From: Datisca glomerata
Lineage: Eukaryota; Streptophyta; Magnoliopsida; Cucurbitales; Datiscaceae
Length of the DNA: 64,000 nucleotides
Direction of reading: 5' to 3'
Assembly (NCBI GenBank): GCA_003255025.1
Contig: QANY01008030.1
Location: 576,129 to 640,128, forward strand
Made by a program: the position numbers and the translations under genes. The notes under the pieces are model-generated. The model ran no database searches, was not told the origin of the DNA, and worked only from the letters and a program-made list of their open reading frames with translations. Below, in pieces: positions 43,753 through 56,349 of the stretch (its first letter is position 1; the number at the start of each line of letters is the position of its first letter).

Positions 43753-44515
43753 GGCAATTGGTCTAACCATTTTTAGATTGATAGAGAATCAAGCCCAAAT
43801 TTTATCATACACTATCTTTTTTGTATGGTTCTTTGTTTGTTTATTTGATTTATTATTTTTCTCATTCATGCTTGTAGTTGTATATAGTTCATTTTTATGA
43901 AGTATATTTCTTTACATAATTTCTAATTTTACACACACACTAGCCCCATACCCGGGTTTTTTCTTTAGGATTAGCGAGAATGAATAGTGAAATGTCTTAA
44001 TGAAATTACAGTTGCAGTGCAGGCTCATGAAAGTTCTCACTCAGACCGGCCCTTTCAGGATACAGTTTGGGGGGCCATGTACTCCGTTTGGATAACAGTG
44101 TGGATAACCTGAGAGGCTCTTAAGATATTTGAGATTCTAACCATACATGCATTTGGTTTTTAGGACCAATCTCATGACCAATGTTTGATAGAAATATAGA
44201 TTCTGCTTAAATATGATATCATGAATAAATTTGTCTTACACTACTTAAACATTTATTTCCCTCCCCATTGTTTCACTTCTGACTTCGTCTTTCTTTTTTG
44301 CATATATGCATCATGCTGCGTAATATGGATTGTAAAGAAGTGTTCAATTCATTCATATTTTAGAGACCATGACTTCCACTGTGAGTGTGATAGAATATCA
44401 AGTTACAGTAGCTCAATGGTCAGAGGAAACGTAGAAACAAAAAGGAGATTGTCAGAAAAAGGAGGATGTCATTCTTCTACAATCAATCACTAAGATAGAG
44501 TTCTCACACATTGAC
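43753..44515 (+). other. 5' leader of the plus-strand gypsy element
   Basis: A long untranslated leader precedes ORF1. A 90-codon frame at 44221-44493 is hydrophobic at first, then Ser-rich, and overlaps the true ORF1 reading frame out of phase. I do not call it. Confidence 0.45.
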
Positions 44516-46063
44516 TTGAAAATGTTGAAGAAAATATGGGAGAATTTTTCACCAGAGCAAAAAAATATGTTTATTGGCAAATATGGTCACATCACTTATC
44601 TTCTGTATATTCCAGTCATGGCTCCCATTCTTCAGGCTTTAATGCATTTTTTGGACCCTTTGTACATAATTTTTACCTTTGGAACAATTGATCTTGCTCC
44701 TACAATTGAGGAATATGAAGCCCTACCGAATGTCAGACTACAAAACATAGACAAAGTTTATAATTATGACAAAAAGATCATGTTGAAGATAGCTTTATCT
44801 AAGCTCTTGGGTGTTTTCCATGCATCTGAGATTGAGAAAAGGCTGAAAATTAAAGGGGGGAATGGGTGTGTTTCGTTGGATTACCTCCTAGATATCTCCC
44901 AAAATGTCTTGATGGAAGATAAGGGTATTGCTCTTTATGCTCTGTGTATTTATGGCACCGTGTTGTTTCCAAAGATCCAAGGTTATGTGGATGATACAGT
45001 GATAAAAATGTTCCTTCAAGTTGAACATGGTGTTAACCCTGTTATCTTAATTCTCGCTAAAACTTTTCATTCCTTAAATCACATCCGAGTGTCTGGAAAA
45101 GGAAAGTTCATCGGCTCTCCATCTCTTTTTTGTATTTGGATTCTTAGCCATATAATATGTCCACCTGATTACAAATGTCCTCAAGTTAAGTTTTGAATCC
45201 CATGGATGAAAACAAGAATCCCTATTACAGAATTTGAAATGGCAAAATAGAATCCGTAGTTTCCCATAAATGGGGCGTGGCTCTCACACCTATCAAAGTT
45301 GAAAGATGAGGATGTTATTTGAAAATCCCACCAGATGTCGTTGACATCGATGATATAGAGATGTGACAACTTTCAAATGGTCCCGCTTCCAGAACCATTG
45401 GGTTGTACTAGTTATGCTCCGTTAATGGTGCTTCGTCAATTATACATAAGACAGTCTATCACTATCATGTATGCATTAAAAGATATTGAAACTAGTTACG
45501 ATTATCAAGATATTGAACAAAAACTGCAGCAGTTGATTGGAGCTTGGGAAATAATGAGAATGATGCAAAATGAGAAGAATCACATGAACTACACAAAGGA
45601 GTATGAAGCGTGGCTTGAGAGTAGAAGCAAAGTTATTATTGCCTTACCAGTTGAGATCTATAATCATTAAAATCACCGTTGAGGTGAATTTGTCTGATAA
45701 ACACAGGATCGAAGCTAAAGCGGAAAAACTCAGAGTTGGGAACTGACACTCGCCAACTGAACAATAAAATTAGAAAGATGGCAGAAGACAATGGGAGTTT
45801 ATGAGGGGTAATTTACGAATAGGAGGATCAAATCACGAAGTTAGAAAGGAAAGTTAAGCTTGTACAAGAGGTTTTAGAAGAGGTGAAGGGGATTGTCGAT
45901 AAGAAAAATGCGTACATCGATGAGTTAGAAGAACAATATGACTCATTACGATGAATCGCTGATAATTTACAAGTTGATTTAGAGAATAAAAAAGTTAGGA
46001 AGATCAAGGTCTACAAATTATTGTGAAGAACTATTGAAACTCATCGCAAGCATCGAGCACTAA
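44516..46063 (+). pseudogene. ORF1 with DUF7745-like domain of Tat/Ogre-type gypsy element (broken)
   Basis: The first piece (44516-45196, 226 codons) contains WENFSPEQKNMFIGKYGHI, the block LMHFLDPLYIIFTFGTIDLAPTIEEYEAL and ICIYGTVLFP-like sequence followed by KTFHSLNHIR. This order is typical of the plant DUF7745 proteins encoded upstream of gag in Ogre/Tat elements. A stop at 45196 and shifts of frame separate it from 45377-45670 (LGCTSYAPLMVLRQ, MNYTKEYEAWLESRSKV). A charged coiled-coil-like tail with VKLVQEVLEEVKGIVDKKN follows near 45855-45950. The role of ORF1 in the element is unknown. The reading is cut by the copia LTR at about 46064. Confidence 0.75.
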
Positions 46064-47395
46064 GTTAGTTTTGGAGGTTATCTCCTCAAAGTATTTGTGT
46101 TGATATTTTGATATGAAATTTAATGAGGATTACATTTTTCTTATAATTGTTCTTTTAAATTATTGTTGAATAATTTATATAAATATCTTATAATTTCATA
46201 TTCATCAATGAGACTATGACCTTGTATTAGTACGAGATTGTTAAGATCATAGATAATAAATAATAAATAAAATTGTCAGTAACATATTAATGTATAGAAT
46301 CTTTAATGAATGTTTACTAGTACAGTTCACTAAGTATTATGAATGCGTGTGATCTAGAACCAGATGATTGATGTATATAGGCATCGTAGTGAATGTACTT
46401 TATATAATGAGATTATATATGACTGGACCGATGCGAATTAATATCTTTATCAACGTGTCATTTATCACAAAGATTTAATACACATCAATTCGATGATCAT
46501 ATGTAGATCAATCTGAATCCTGAGTAGTCATGAATTCTTATGCATATCTATTGGATCTTTTATTCACTCGTTAAGGTTTGATTGTAAAATAGGCTAGTGA
46601 CTTTTGTTAGGACATTCAATGATGTGGATGGCTGGGAACATGACCTTACAAGATTTGGAATCCAAGTTTTCATAACGGATCGTATATTGGTTCCCTTAAG
46701 TGCTAATTCCGGAACTGAATGGTTATTGAGTTCAAATTTATAATAAGATTATAAATTAGTCATTCACTGGTAAATTAATGTTACTTAAGGATCAAGTGGT
46801 ATTTAGAAGGGTAAAAGAGTGATTTTGACCAGTTCTAATTTATGAACCAATAATTAGAGCACAAAACTACATGAAATGATTAGATCAGTAAGCTACATGA
46901 ACATACTCTGTAAATATATTCTATAATGACTAAGAATTCAATTCTATATTTATAGTGGAGTAATAATAAAATTAATAAATAATATTATTTAATTAAAGAG
47001 TTTAATAAATAATGTGATTTATTAGAGTTTAGGATAGATCCATGGTCTCCAAGTCACATCTATATTACGCAGTTTATGGTGTGAATATTTTAAGAAATGA
47101 GAAAAAGACTGACTCGCAAAGCAAGTTTTATTCTCAGTCAAGTACATAATTATAAAATAATTATATGTGATTAATTAATTGAATTATTTATATATAAATA
47201 TCATTTTTATAAATTATATATATAATTATCGATTATTTTTTAATTTATCAATAAGTGAGACAGAATATCTAATTTATAAAATTAAATAATTAAATTATTA
47301 TTATTATATAATAATCTAAATCAACTAAATCTGTTATTTGTTAAATAACAGATAATTTAGTTGATAGAGATAATCAGATATACTAATTTTGAATT
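46064..47395 (+). mobile_element. Copia LTR, inverted copy next to the assembly gap
   Basis: It is the reverse complement of 47632-48573 over about 960 bp and extends 370 bp further, up to the gap. Its start is degraded (ttagttttggaggttatc for tgttgggggttatgc). It is either the LTR of a second copia copy in opposite orientation or one arm of an inverted duplication. Confidence 0.8.
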
Positions 47396-47631
47396 NNNNN
47401 NNNNNNNNNNNNNNNNNNNNNNNNNNNNNNNNNNNNNNNNNNNNNNNNNNNNNNNNNNNNNNNNNNNNNNNNNNNNNNNNNNNNNNNNNNNNNNNNNNNN
47501 NNNNNNNNNNNNNNNNNNNNNNNNNNNNNNNNNNNNNNNNNNNNNNNNNNNNNNNNNNNNNNNNNNNNNNNNNNNNNNNNNNNNNNNNNNNNNNNNNNNN
47601 NNNNNNNNNNNNNNNNNNNNNNNNNNNNNNN
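47396..47631. other. Assembly gap (236 Ns)
   Basis: Unknown bases lie at the centre of an inverted repeat. The right arm stops at a point equivalent to about 47026 of the left arm, so at least 370 bp of arm sequence, and possibly a whole element, could be missing here. Confidence 0.99.
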
Positions 47632-48573
47632 CATTATTTATTAAACTCTTTAATTAAATAATATTATTTATTAATTTTATTATTACTCCATTATAAATAT
47701 AGAATTGAACTCTTAGTCATTATAGAATATATTTACAGAGTATGTTCATGTAGCTTACTGATCTAATCATTTCATGTAGTTTTATCCTCCAATTATTGGT
47801 TCGTAAATTAAAGCTGGTCAAAATTACCCTTTTACCCCTCTAAATATCACTTAATCCTTAAGTATCATTAATTTACTAGTGAATGACTAATTTATAATCT
47901 TATTATAAATTTGAGCTCAATAACCATTCAGTTTCAGAATTAACACTTAAGAGAATTAATATACGATCCGTTAGAAAAACTTAGATTCCAAATCTTGTAA
48001 GATCATGTTCCTAGCCATCCATATCGTTGAATCTCCAAAACAAAAGTACTAGCATGTTTTACAAACAAAACTTAATGAGTGAATCAAAGGATCCAATAGA
48101 CATGTATATGAGTTTATGACTACTAAGGATTCATAGTGATCTATATATGATCATCAAATTGATGTTTATTAAATTTTTTACTATAAAAAGCACGTTGGTA
48201 AAGATATTACTTCAAAATCGGTCCAATCATATATAATCTCATTATATAAAGTATCTTCATTAAGATGTCTATCCACATTAATGATCCGGATCTAGATCAC
48301 ACGCGTTCATAATGCTTAGTGAACCGTACTAGCAACCATTCATTAAAGATTCTATACTTTAATATGTTACCAACAATTTTATTCATTATTTATGACCTTA
48401 ATCATCTTGTACTAATACAATATCATAGTCTCATTAGTGAATCTGGAATTTTTAAATATTTATATAAATTATTCGACGATAATTTAAAAGAACAGTTATA
48501 AGAAAAATATAATCCTCATTAAATTTCATATCAAAATGTCAATACACATGCTTTGAGAGCATAACACCGAACA
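47632..48573 (-). mobile_element. 3' LTR of the minus-strand copia element
   Basis: On the minus strand it begins TGTTCGGTGTTATGC at 48573, directly after a polypurine tract, and continues into the gap. It is homologous to 54296-54985 in the same orientation. Confidence 0.85.
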
Positions 48574-48592
48574 ATCTCTCACTTTCCCTAGA
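48574..48592 (-). promoter_or_regulatory. Polypurine tract of the copia element
   Basis: Minus-strand tctagggaaagtgagagat immediately precedes the TG of the 3' LTR. Confidence 0.8.
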
Positions 48593-48599
48593 GTAAATG

Positions 48600-49029
48600 T
48601 GGTATCTCTCTTAATCTCATGCTACACACGTGACCATCAAATGACTTCGCTTGAAGTGTCTTTGTAAAAGGATCAGCTAGGTTATGTTTCGACGTTATCT
48701 TCATAACAGTCACATTCTCTCGATGAACAATCTCTCTTATAAGATGATATTTCTTATGTATATGCTTGCACCTGTTGTGACTCCTCGATTCCTTGGACTT
48801 CCTTATCGCCCCACTGTTATCACAGTACGAGATCGATGCTGAATTGTACTTCTCCAGACTACAGCTCTTCCACTTACGGTGAATACTGATCCAGACTTCA
48901 ACTTTCGAATATCTCTATCTATTTGAAAATCAGAATCAGTATATCTAGTGGGTTCACGTCTCCACCTGAATAAACAAGCATATAGTTTCTCATTCTCCTA
49001 AGATACTTGAGAATGTGCTTTACTGTAAT
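48600..49029 (-). pseudogene. Copia RNase H domain remnant
   Basis: The C-terminal copia polyprotein is recognisable in pieces: a KHILKYLRRMRNYMLVY-type stretch near 49020-48970, then serine-rich KSKESRS and the closing block with NLADPFTKTL near 48640. Several stops and frameshifts interrupt it. It ends close to the polypurine tract. Confidence 0.7.
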
Positions 49030-50290
49030 CTAGTGTTCTAAACATGAATTCGATTGATAACGACTGACAATTTTCACTGCATAACAGATGTCCGGTCTCA
49101 TATATAACATGACATATATGAGACTTCCAACTGCTGAAGTATAGGGAACATTTCTCATATCCTCTTCCTCCTGAGGTGTCTCAGGACATTCTTGACATTT
49201 ATTAAAATTCTCCGTCGAGAATCTCTCCAGCACCTTATCAATATAAGATGCCTGAGAAAGTGCCAAGAGCTTATTCTTTCTATCCCTTAGGATTTGGATG
49301 CCAAGAACATAGCTCGCATCTCCCAAATCTTTCATTTGGAATTTCTGAGCTAACCACTTATTTACCCTTGAGAAAGCTTATACATCATTCACGAAGAGTA
49401 GAATATCGTCAACATAAAGAACTGAGAAAACCACTATCTTGTCTTTGATGTATTTATAAACACATGCATCGTTAATATTTTGCCCGAAGCCATAAGACTT
49501 TATAATCTCATCAAAGGTAAGATTCCAAGAACTAGATGCTTGTTTTAATCCATAAATGGATTTAAGCAACTTGCACATTTTCTGATCTTGCCCCTTTTGT
49601 ACGAACCCTTCTGATTGCATCATATAGATGCTTTCTTCAGAAAAGCTATTTTGACGTTCATTTGTCATATCTCGTAGTTAAAACTAGCGGCTACATACAA
49701 AATGGTGTGAATGGATTTGAGAATGGCCACAGAGGAGAATGTCTCTCCATAGACAACACAACACCAACCGTGCTTTGAAAGTCTCTACATCTCAATCTAC
49801 GCCTCTTTTCTTCTTGAAGATCCATTTACATCTGATGGGCCTGACATCTTCAGGTGGATCTACAGATTCCCAGATGGAATTGGAATACATAGATTCCATT
49901 TCCTAGTTCATGACATCTTGTCATTTCTCCTTTATAAGACATCCATTGATTCTTCATAAGATAATAGATCATATTTATCAGTGTCTCACACTAGGATATG
50001 TCTTTTCTTCTTGAAGATCCATTTACATCTGATGGGCCTGACATCTTCAGGTGGATCTACAGATTCCCAGATGGAATTGGAATACATAGATTCCATTTCC
50101 TGGTTCATGACATCTTGTCATTTCTCCTTTATAAGACATCCATTGATTCTTCATAAGATAATAGATCATATTTATCAGTGTCTCACACTAGGATATGTGT
50201 TTCTAGTTTGTATCGAACTGGTTTTCTGACAACCCTCCCACTACGACGTTGCATTGGGGTTTCCTTTACAGGAATTGAGATTTCTCTGGT
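49030..50290 (-). pseudogene. Copia reverse transcriptase remnant
   Basis: The pieces lie in order on the minus strand. EESIYMMQSEGFVQKGQDQ, LLKSIYGLKQASSSWN and the catalytic LYVDDILLF lie in 49668-49378. MKDLGDASYVLGIQI and VPYTSAVGSLIYVMLY lie in 49335-49030. These are standard copia RT blocks with the YVDD motif intact. The N-terminal RT portion is spoiled by a 195-bp tandem duplication and frameshifts. Confidence 0.9.
49805..50194 (-). repeat. 195-bp tandem duplication inside the copia RT region
   Basis: Units 49805-49999 and 50000-50194 are nearly identical (tgaagatccatttacatctg, gcctgacatcttcaggtgg), differing by a single A/G in the part I compared. It duplicates the segment encoding the start of RT and is recent relative to the other damage. 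Confidence 0.9.
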
Positions 50291-51395
50291 TTGTCATTTA
50301 TCAAAAGAAATTGAAGGTGATCTGATCTCATCAACCGCTAATTCCTCGAGAACTACTTTGCTACGAGGTTTTAAGTTTTTCATTAGGTCATGCTCAAGGA
50401 AGGATGCATTTGTCAACACAAACACATTTTGATCATTATGACTATAAAAATACCCACCTCTAGTCTTTGGAGCATAGCCAACGAATATGCATACTACAGA
50501 CCTTGAGTCTAACTTTTTAGTCTTGGATCTAAGAACGTGAGCTGGACACCCTCTATATATAGAAATGATGCAAACTGGGTTTGGAGCCATCCCATAACTC
50601 TAAAGGTGTCTTACTTACAGACTTAGAAGGTACTACATTTAAAATGTTTGTTGCCGTGTGTAGTGCATATGCCCAAAATGTAAGTAACAGTGATGAGTAG
50701 CTTAACAATGACCTAACCATATCTAATAAGATTTTATTTCTTCTCTCTGCAACACCATTTTGTTGTGGTGTTCCAGGTGCTGTGAGTTGGGATAGGATTC
50801 CACACTCCAAGAAATAATCCCTAAATTCTAAATCTAAGTATTCACCGTCTCGATCAGATTGAAAGATTTTCGATGATTTACTTAATTGTTTTTCAACTTC
50901 ATCTTTAAAGTCTTTAAACTTTCCAAAAGCTTCAGACGTTCTTTTCATTAGGTAAGTATAATCATACCTTGAGTAAGCATCAATAAAAGTGATGAAATAC
51001 TCATACTCACCTCTAGCTTGTATATTGATCGGTCCACAGACATCACTATATACTAGTTTAAGTGGTTCTTTAGATCATTGGCCCATTCCTGTGAAAGGTC
51101 TCTTGGTAATTTTTCCCTCTAAACAAGATTAACAAACATGAAGAGTTCTAACTTTTAGTTCTCTCAAAATACCATGCTTTGTTAACCTATTTAACCTATA
51201 TAGATTAATATGTCTCAACCTAAGATGTCAAAAATATGTGTTATCATCATCATGAGAAACTCTTTTTCGTTTGTTACTTTTAGGTTTTGCTACTTTAAAT
51301 AATTCAGAATTATTTAACGCACATTCAGTCGGTTTAAGCATATACAGTCCGTTTATAAATTTTGCATGACAAATATCGACTCCATTCTTATAAAT
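50291..51395 (-). pseudogene. Copia GAG-pre-integrase and integrase remnant
   Basis: Minus-strand pieces encode the pre-integrase zinc region (near 51380-51130), DVCGPI with the first catalytic Asp near 51040, SDRDGEYLDLEF with the second and PQQNGVAERRN with the Glu (50948-50553), then WGCPAHVLR-type core end and the FVGYAPKTRGGYFY block (50590-50294). These mark a Ty1-copia integrase. The frame shifts at least once between 50553 and 50590 and stops occur before 50948. Confidence 0.9.
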
Positions 51396-51399
51396 AATA

Positions 51400-51660
51400 A
51401 ACTATTTATTAATAAAAGAAACTTTGAATAGTTGTTCTTGAAAAAATGATAGAGAAATCAAATTTCTCAAAAATCTAGGAATATAATAAACATCGGTCAA
51501 AACCAAATAATTATATGCAAAAAGTAAACGGATTGTTCCTAATGCTTTAGCTGACATAGGTGCACCACTACCAACTCTCAAAATGACCTCGCCATCAGCC
51601 AACTCCCTTAATGAATCAAGCATTTGTAAAAAAAGAACATACATTGTTGGTGGCTCCTAA
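51400..51660 (-). pseudogene. Copia protease / pre-integrase junction
   Basis: This frame contains LRELADGEVILRVGSGA and LTDVYYIPRFLRNLISLS, typical of the segment after the aspartic protease active site in copia polyproteins. The catalytic D-S/T-G itself is not seen intact. Confidence 0.75.
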
Positions 51661-51719
51661 ATCAAGTATTTAGGATGACAAATCATATTCCACTAAGCAA
51701 GCTTAAAATACAAGTAAAT

Positions 51720-52497
51720 TTTATTTACCTTTCCTTTTCAGCTCGGAGAGATACTTTTTACAGTTTCTCTTCCAATGACCTTCAACCCCACAGTGGTAAT
51801 ATTTTCCCTTGGGCTTGTTGTCGTTCTTGTTCCTCTTGGCTTTTGATGATGTCTTGACTTTCTTGGCTTTCTTGTTCTTACCTTTGTCCTTACTATTATT
51901 CTTCTTCCTTTTGTTATTCTTTACAATACTGGAAGAATGCTTTTTGCTCAATAATATTTACCTCCACCTCTTTGGTCATTCTAAAGTTTAATGACTCAAA
52001 TGTATGCAGTTCATTCAATATTTAGGTCATGTTGAATTATAACTTGTTCATAACATAGTTGGTAGTGAACGTAGAAAAAGCTTATGTGAGCTACTCGAGT
52101 ATAATGCTAATTTGAGTCAACTCATCAATCGTCGCCCCATGTACTTTTGCCTCGTGCATTATGTTGATCATGTTCAAAAGATGTTCTCATATGTAGAGAT
52201 TCCATAATCTCATAGGCAGTCTCCATACTTTCATGCTTGGTTCTAAGAACACCATTCATACTCACAAGCATGTAGCACTTTGCCTTATTGTTTGATATGA
52301 TCTAAGCATCATATTTGTCCCTAACATTCTTAGGGCCATTAGGATCGGGCTCCTCAATACATTCATCAGTAAAAAAGGAGCTTATGGTTCTCACAAATCA
52401 GCATTAAGTTCATATTTGATTTCCAACGTACGAAATTATCACCATTCAATTTTTCAAGAGCGAGTAAATCAGTAACATGATCGTCCATGGTAGACAT
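51720..52497 (-). pseudogene. Copia gag with altered zinc knuckle
   Basis: It begins at ATG 52497 (MSTMDDHVTDLLALEKLNGDN followed by FVRWKSNMNLML), typical of the copia gag N-terminus, then suffers stops and frameshifts. The C-terminal piece (51951-51721) is very lysine-rich and carries the nucleocapsid knuckle as YYHCGVEGHWKRNC. The first Cys of the CX2CX4HX4C motif is replaced by Tyr, so the zinc site is damaged. Confidence 0.85.
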
Positions 52498-54295
52498 AAT
52501 AATGATAACTGAAATTTAAAACATACAAGATTCAATATAATATATAAATATCTAGAATTCAAAAGGTAAACGTGATCCATGAATGCAACATAATATACAC
52601 ACAAATTTAACATTTACTAATCACGATAAAACAACTCAATGATTAATGTGATGCGTTAGTCAGTCAGATTAACCTCAGACTGTCTATGAGACATTCCCAT
52701 CCTTATTAATTAAAACTTAAAATATCTCATATTTGTTCGGTCAAGTCACAACTATCCACATGAAAGTTTAATTGTGACTTTGTGAGTGTAACTCATAATT
52801 TCAGATTAATGACTTCATTTAAAATATGCCGCCTTAGGATCGGTCAAAACTAAACAACATCACTTCCTCCTATCTTCTTAAAAAGTCCAACCTTGGTATT
52901 GGTACAACTCGAAACCTTCCTTAGGGGGATGAACACAAAGCCATCTCGAGGCCCTCACTGCACCTCACGGTGTTGTACTAATGATGGAGACCATATGTTA
53001 CATTGACATGTCAATCTTCTCTCACTCACTATTTTATGATTATGTGTTTCCATTTTAACTAATTAATTAATTTCAAATTAATCATTGGTTAAAATAATAA
53101 CCCTATGAATATTTAATAATTAGTTATACAAATCTCATTGGTCTAAGCCCAGTTAACATTTTAAAGCGCCTACGTCACAATAAGGTGAATTTAGATTAAC
53201 TAATTAATTATATTCATTAAACTTTAATAAAACTCTTTTACTAAAGTTAGTTAACCTAAATGTTACTATAGCCTTTAGTGTGGTGTGATTGTCAAGTTTT
53301 AACTAATTACTCTTAGCAGTTTATATGCTATTGATTTCATAAAATAATACATATAAACATATTAGAACAATCCTAATAAATCATGTTTCTACTGATGAGA
53401 TGCATGATCAAATAAAATTATGTGAGATTTTCATGTATGGTATGTGATCGACTAATACATGGACATGTTGTCAAACATAACAATTAAAATAACTATTTAA
53501 TAATTAAATAAAATAATAATGGACCGAGTGATTATTGGGTATTTCTAAATTACAACCCTTGAAATAAAAAAATAAAATTACAAAGCGGACTTCAAGAATT
53601 CATATTTCCTAAATCTTGCCATTTCCTCCTGATGTCCATCTTAATAATCTCCAAGCTTTGAACAAAATCATATTTAATTAGGAAAAACTATTTCTCTAAT
53701 TATAATTAATTTCTATAATTATCTCTTTAAAATTAGTTGACTTTGACTTAGTCAAATAAACATTTTATTTGATTTGGTCAAACTTGGGTCAAACCCAATA
53801 AACCTACTAATTTCTAATTTTCATAAAATTAAAAATTAAAAAATTAATTTTAAAATTACATTAATTTTAAAATTTAAAAAGATAATGGATAGTGATAGAG
53901 TTATCATCTGACTCTGCAGTGATAGGGTTGGTTGATATTTGTGTGAAACTTCCCTAAATGTGACAACCGTTGCCACCGACCACCACCCGCCACTAGATCT
54001 GCCGCCGCTGGCCACCGACTACCGCCGACCACCAATTTTTCGGTGACATTGCTAGAACAGTAAATTCTGACGACATTGCCAGTAATCATTAACTGGGAGC
54101 GCCAGCATCAGAATTCTAAGAGAATTCCTATATCTTTTTTTTTCCTCTATCGTTCGTCTCGTGCGTTCTTCGTCTTCTAGCAATCGGAATAATTACAATA
54201 AATATTCAAAATAAAACTATAAAAATTTCTACGCCTCCAAATGGCTTACACAAGATCTAAATAAAAAAAATTAAAGAAGAAAGTCGGCCACCATG
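52498..54295 (-). mobile_element. Copia leader and rearranged LTR/U5 region
   Basis: This long non-coding stretch between gag and the 5' LTR is AT-rich to 53900, then GC-richer with ccaccgaccaccacccgcc-like motifs (53960-54030). The part next to 54296 does not follow the LTR sequence of the other two copies, so the 5' LTR is deleted internally. No primer-binding site of the tRNA-Met type was found. Confidence 0.5.
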
Positions 54296-54985
54296 CCATA
54301 ATAAAACTAATCTTATTATAAATTAGAGCTTAATAACAATTCAGTTCCAGAATTAACACTTAAAGTAACCAATATACGATCCTTTAGGAAAGCTTGGATT
54401 CTAAAATTTCTAAGATCATGTTCTCAGCCGTCCATATCGCTAAATCTCCAAAATAAAAGTCACTAACCTGTTTTACAAACAAACCTTAACGAGTTAATCA
54501 AAAGATCCAGTAGACATGTATATGAGTTCATGACTACTCAGTATTGAGACTGATCTATATATGTTCATCGAATTGATGTGTATTAAATCTTTATTATAAA
54601 TGGCACGTTGATAAAAATATTAATTCGCATCGGTCTAGTCACATATAATCTCATTATATGAATTACATTCACTAAGATGTTTATCCACATCAATGATCTA
54701 GATCTAGATCACACGCATTCATAATGCTTAGTGAACCGTACTAGCAACCATTCATTAAAGATTTCATACTTTAATATGTTGCTGACAATTTTATCCATTA
54801 TCTATGATCTTAATATTCTCGTACTAATACAAGATCATAGTCTCATTAATGAATATAAAATTTTCAGATATTTATATAAATTATTCAACAATAATTTAAA
54901 AGAAAAATTATGAGAAAAATGTGATTCTCATTAAATTTCACATCAAAATGTCAATACACATGATTTGAGGGCATAACCCCCAACA
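54296..54985 (-). mobile_element. 5' LTR of the copia element (partial)
   Basis: On the minus strand it starts TGTTGGGGGTTATGCCC at 54985 and matches 47897-48573 until 54296, where similarity stops abruptly. Confidence 0.85.
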
Positions 54986-54989
54986 ACGT

Positions 54990-56349
54990 ACAAACGATCA
55001 ATTTTGGGTACTCATCACAAGTTACGAACTCGAGGTTGCGATTTCCAAAGTATAACGAAGGGCTCAAATCTGCGACATCATATGTGGCAAATACCTCACA
55101 GAATTACATACAATTATCACTCTCAACAATCAACATTTCAAAACAACACAAGACCCAGTTTCAGACCACCGACTCACCAGTAAAATGTTGGTCAGGCTGA
55201 TCAGCCTCTAAGGAGAAATAGAAATAATCAATGTTTTATCCAATATAATCCAATCCTCATATCATATACGGAACTCTCCAACCATCATACCCAAAGTGGT
55301 ATGATCTGATTGCTCGCTGATTATCATGCTCGGGCAGTGGGCATTAAAAGGTAGAGTACATGCATTGATTAATGCTGGATGATTGAATTTCAAAAAGGCT
55401 AATAGGAACCCAGATATCAATTCCAACCCTCTACCAAACCATGAGAATCTTACGATAAACACAATTGATGAATCTTTTTCATATGAAAAGAAGGATGTGG
55501 TAGATGTGAGCATGTCAATGTGTTGATTTTAAAATGAAAGTGCAAAGATTGTTGGATGCAAATATACTTACAATAAGTCATAAAGGAGAAAGTGAATACC
55601 AGGAAGATGACTCTTTAGTCCTCAAGATAACTAAAGAATCGTCTGAAGTAAATGTTGAAGTGACATCCTATATCTCAAAACCTCTCATTATACATTATGA
55701 GGAAAAGTCATTTCGTACCACTATGTTTTATGCTCTGATGCCCATCACCATCCAAATACCGTGTGCATTTGCTTACAAAGATTCAAGAACAGTTCCATGG
55801 AGGTACGAATATGAGGTTATTGTAAGCAGTAACGACAAAATGCAAGCGCTAAATCCGTCAGACCTCAATCTCCCCATAACTAATATTTTGGGAGTAGGTG
55901 AGATGACGAGGAGTGGCAGATGCTACACTCCAAATGTTTTGAAATGGATAAAAACGATGAGTTTGAAAGGCAAAGGAAAGGGAAAGCCAAAGAAAATGAT
56001 AATAGTCATGAGCTCCAAAAAGAGATGTATAGCGGTAAAGTTATAGACCCAAAAATAATGAGAGGTGCAGAGAAAGAAATAGCAGTGTCTGAAGAAGAAG
56101 CATGTGAATTTTTTAAGCTCGTCAAGCAAAGCGAGTATAAGGTGATTGAACAACTTAACCGCTTACATGCTCGCATATCTTTACTATCGCTTTTTCTTAA
56201 TTCTGAACCGCATCATCAAGCATTATTGAAGGTTTTGAATCAAGCATATGTCTGTCATGACATTACGGTGGAGAAGTTGAGTGGAATTATTGGAAATATT
56301 ACAGCACTAAATTTTACCACTTTCACAGATGATGAAATCCCTGTCGATG
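54990..56349 (+). pseudogene. Tat-type gypsy gag C-terminus and gag-protease linker
   Basis: The reading resumes right after the copia LTR with a Gln/Asn/Pro-rich stretch and an MSYTEL-like block near 55255. The frame at 55534-56046 includes PLIIHYEEKSF, IPCAFAYKDSRTVPWRYEYEV and ILGVGEMTRSGRCYTP, typical of plant Tat gag-protease linkers. It shifts to 55920-56357, which continues with EACEFFKLVKQSEYKVIEQLNR. The two frames overlap by about 120 bp, marking a frameshift near 56040. Confidence 0.85.

Noticed and set aside
44221..44493. 90-codon plus-strand frame before ORF1
   Set aside because: Not in the ORF1 frame; no recognisable domain, and the ORF1 frame is open upstream of 44516 in a different phase.
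47361..47661. Frames through the gap
   Set aside because: Composed of unknown bases.
53904..54089. Minus-strand Gly/Ala-rich frame
   Set aside because: A GC-rich patch in the copia leader; no homology recognised.
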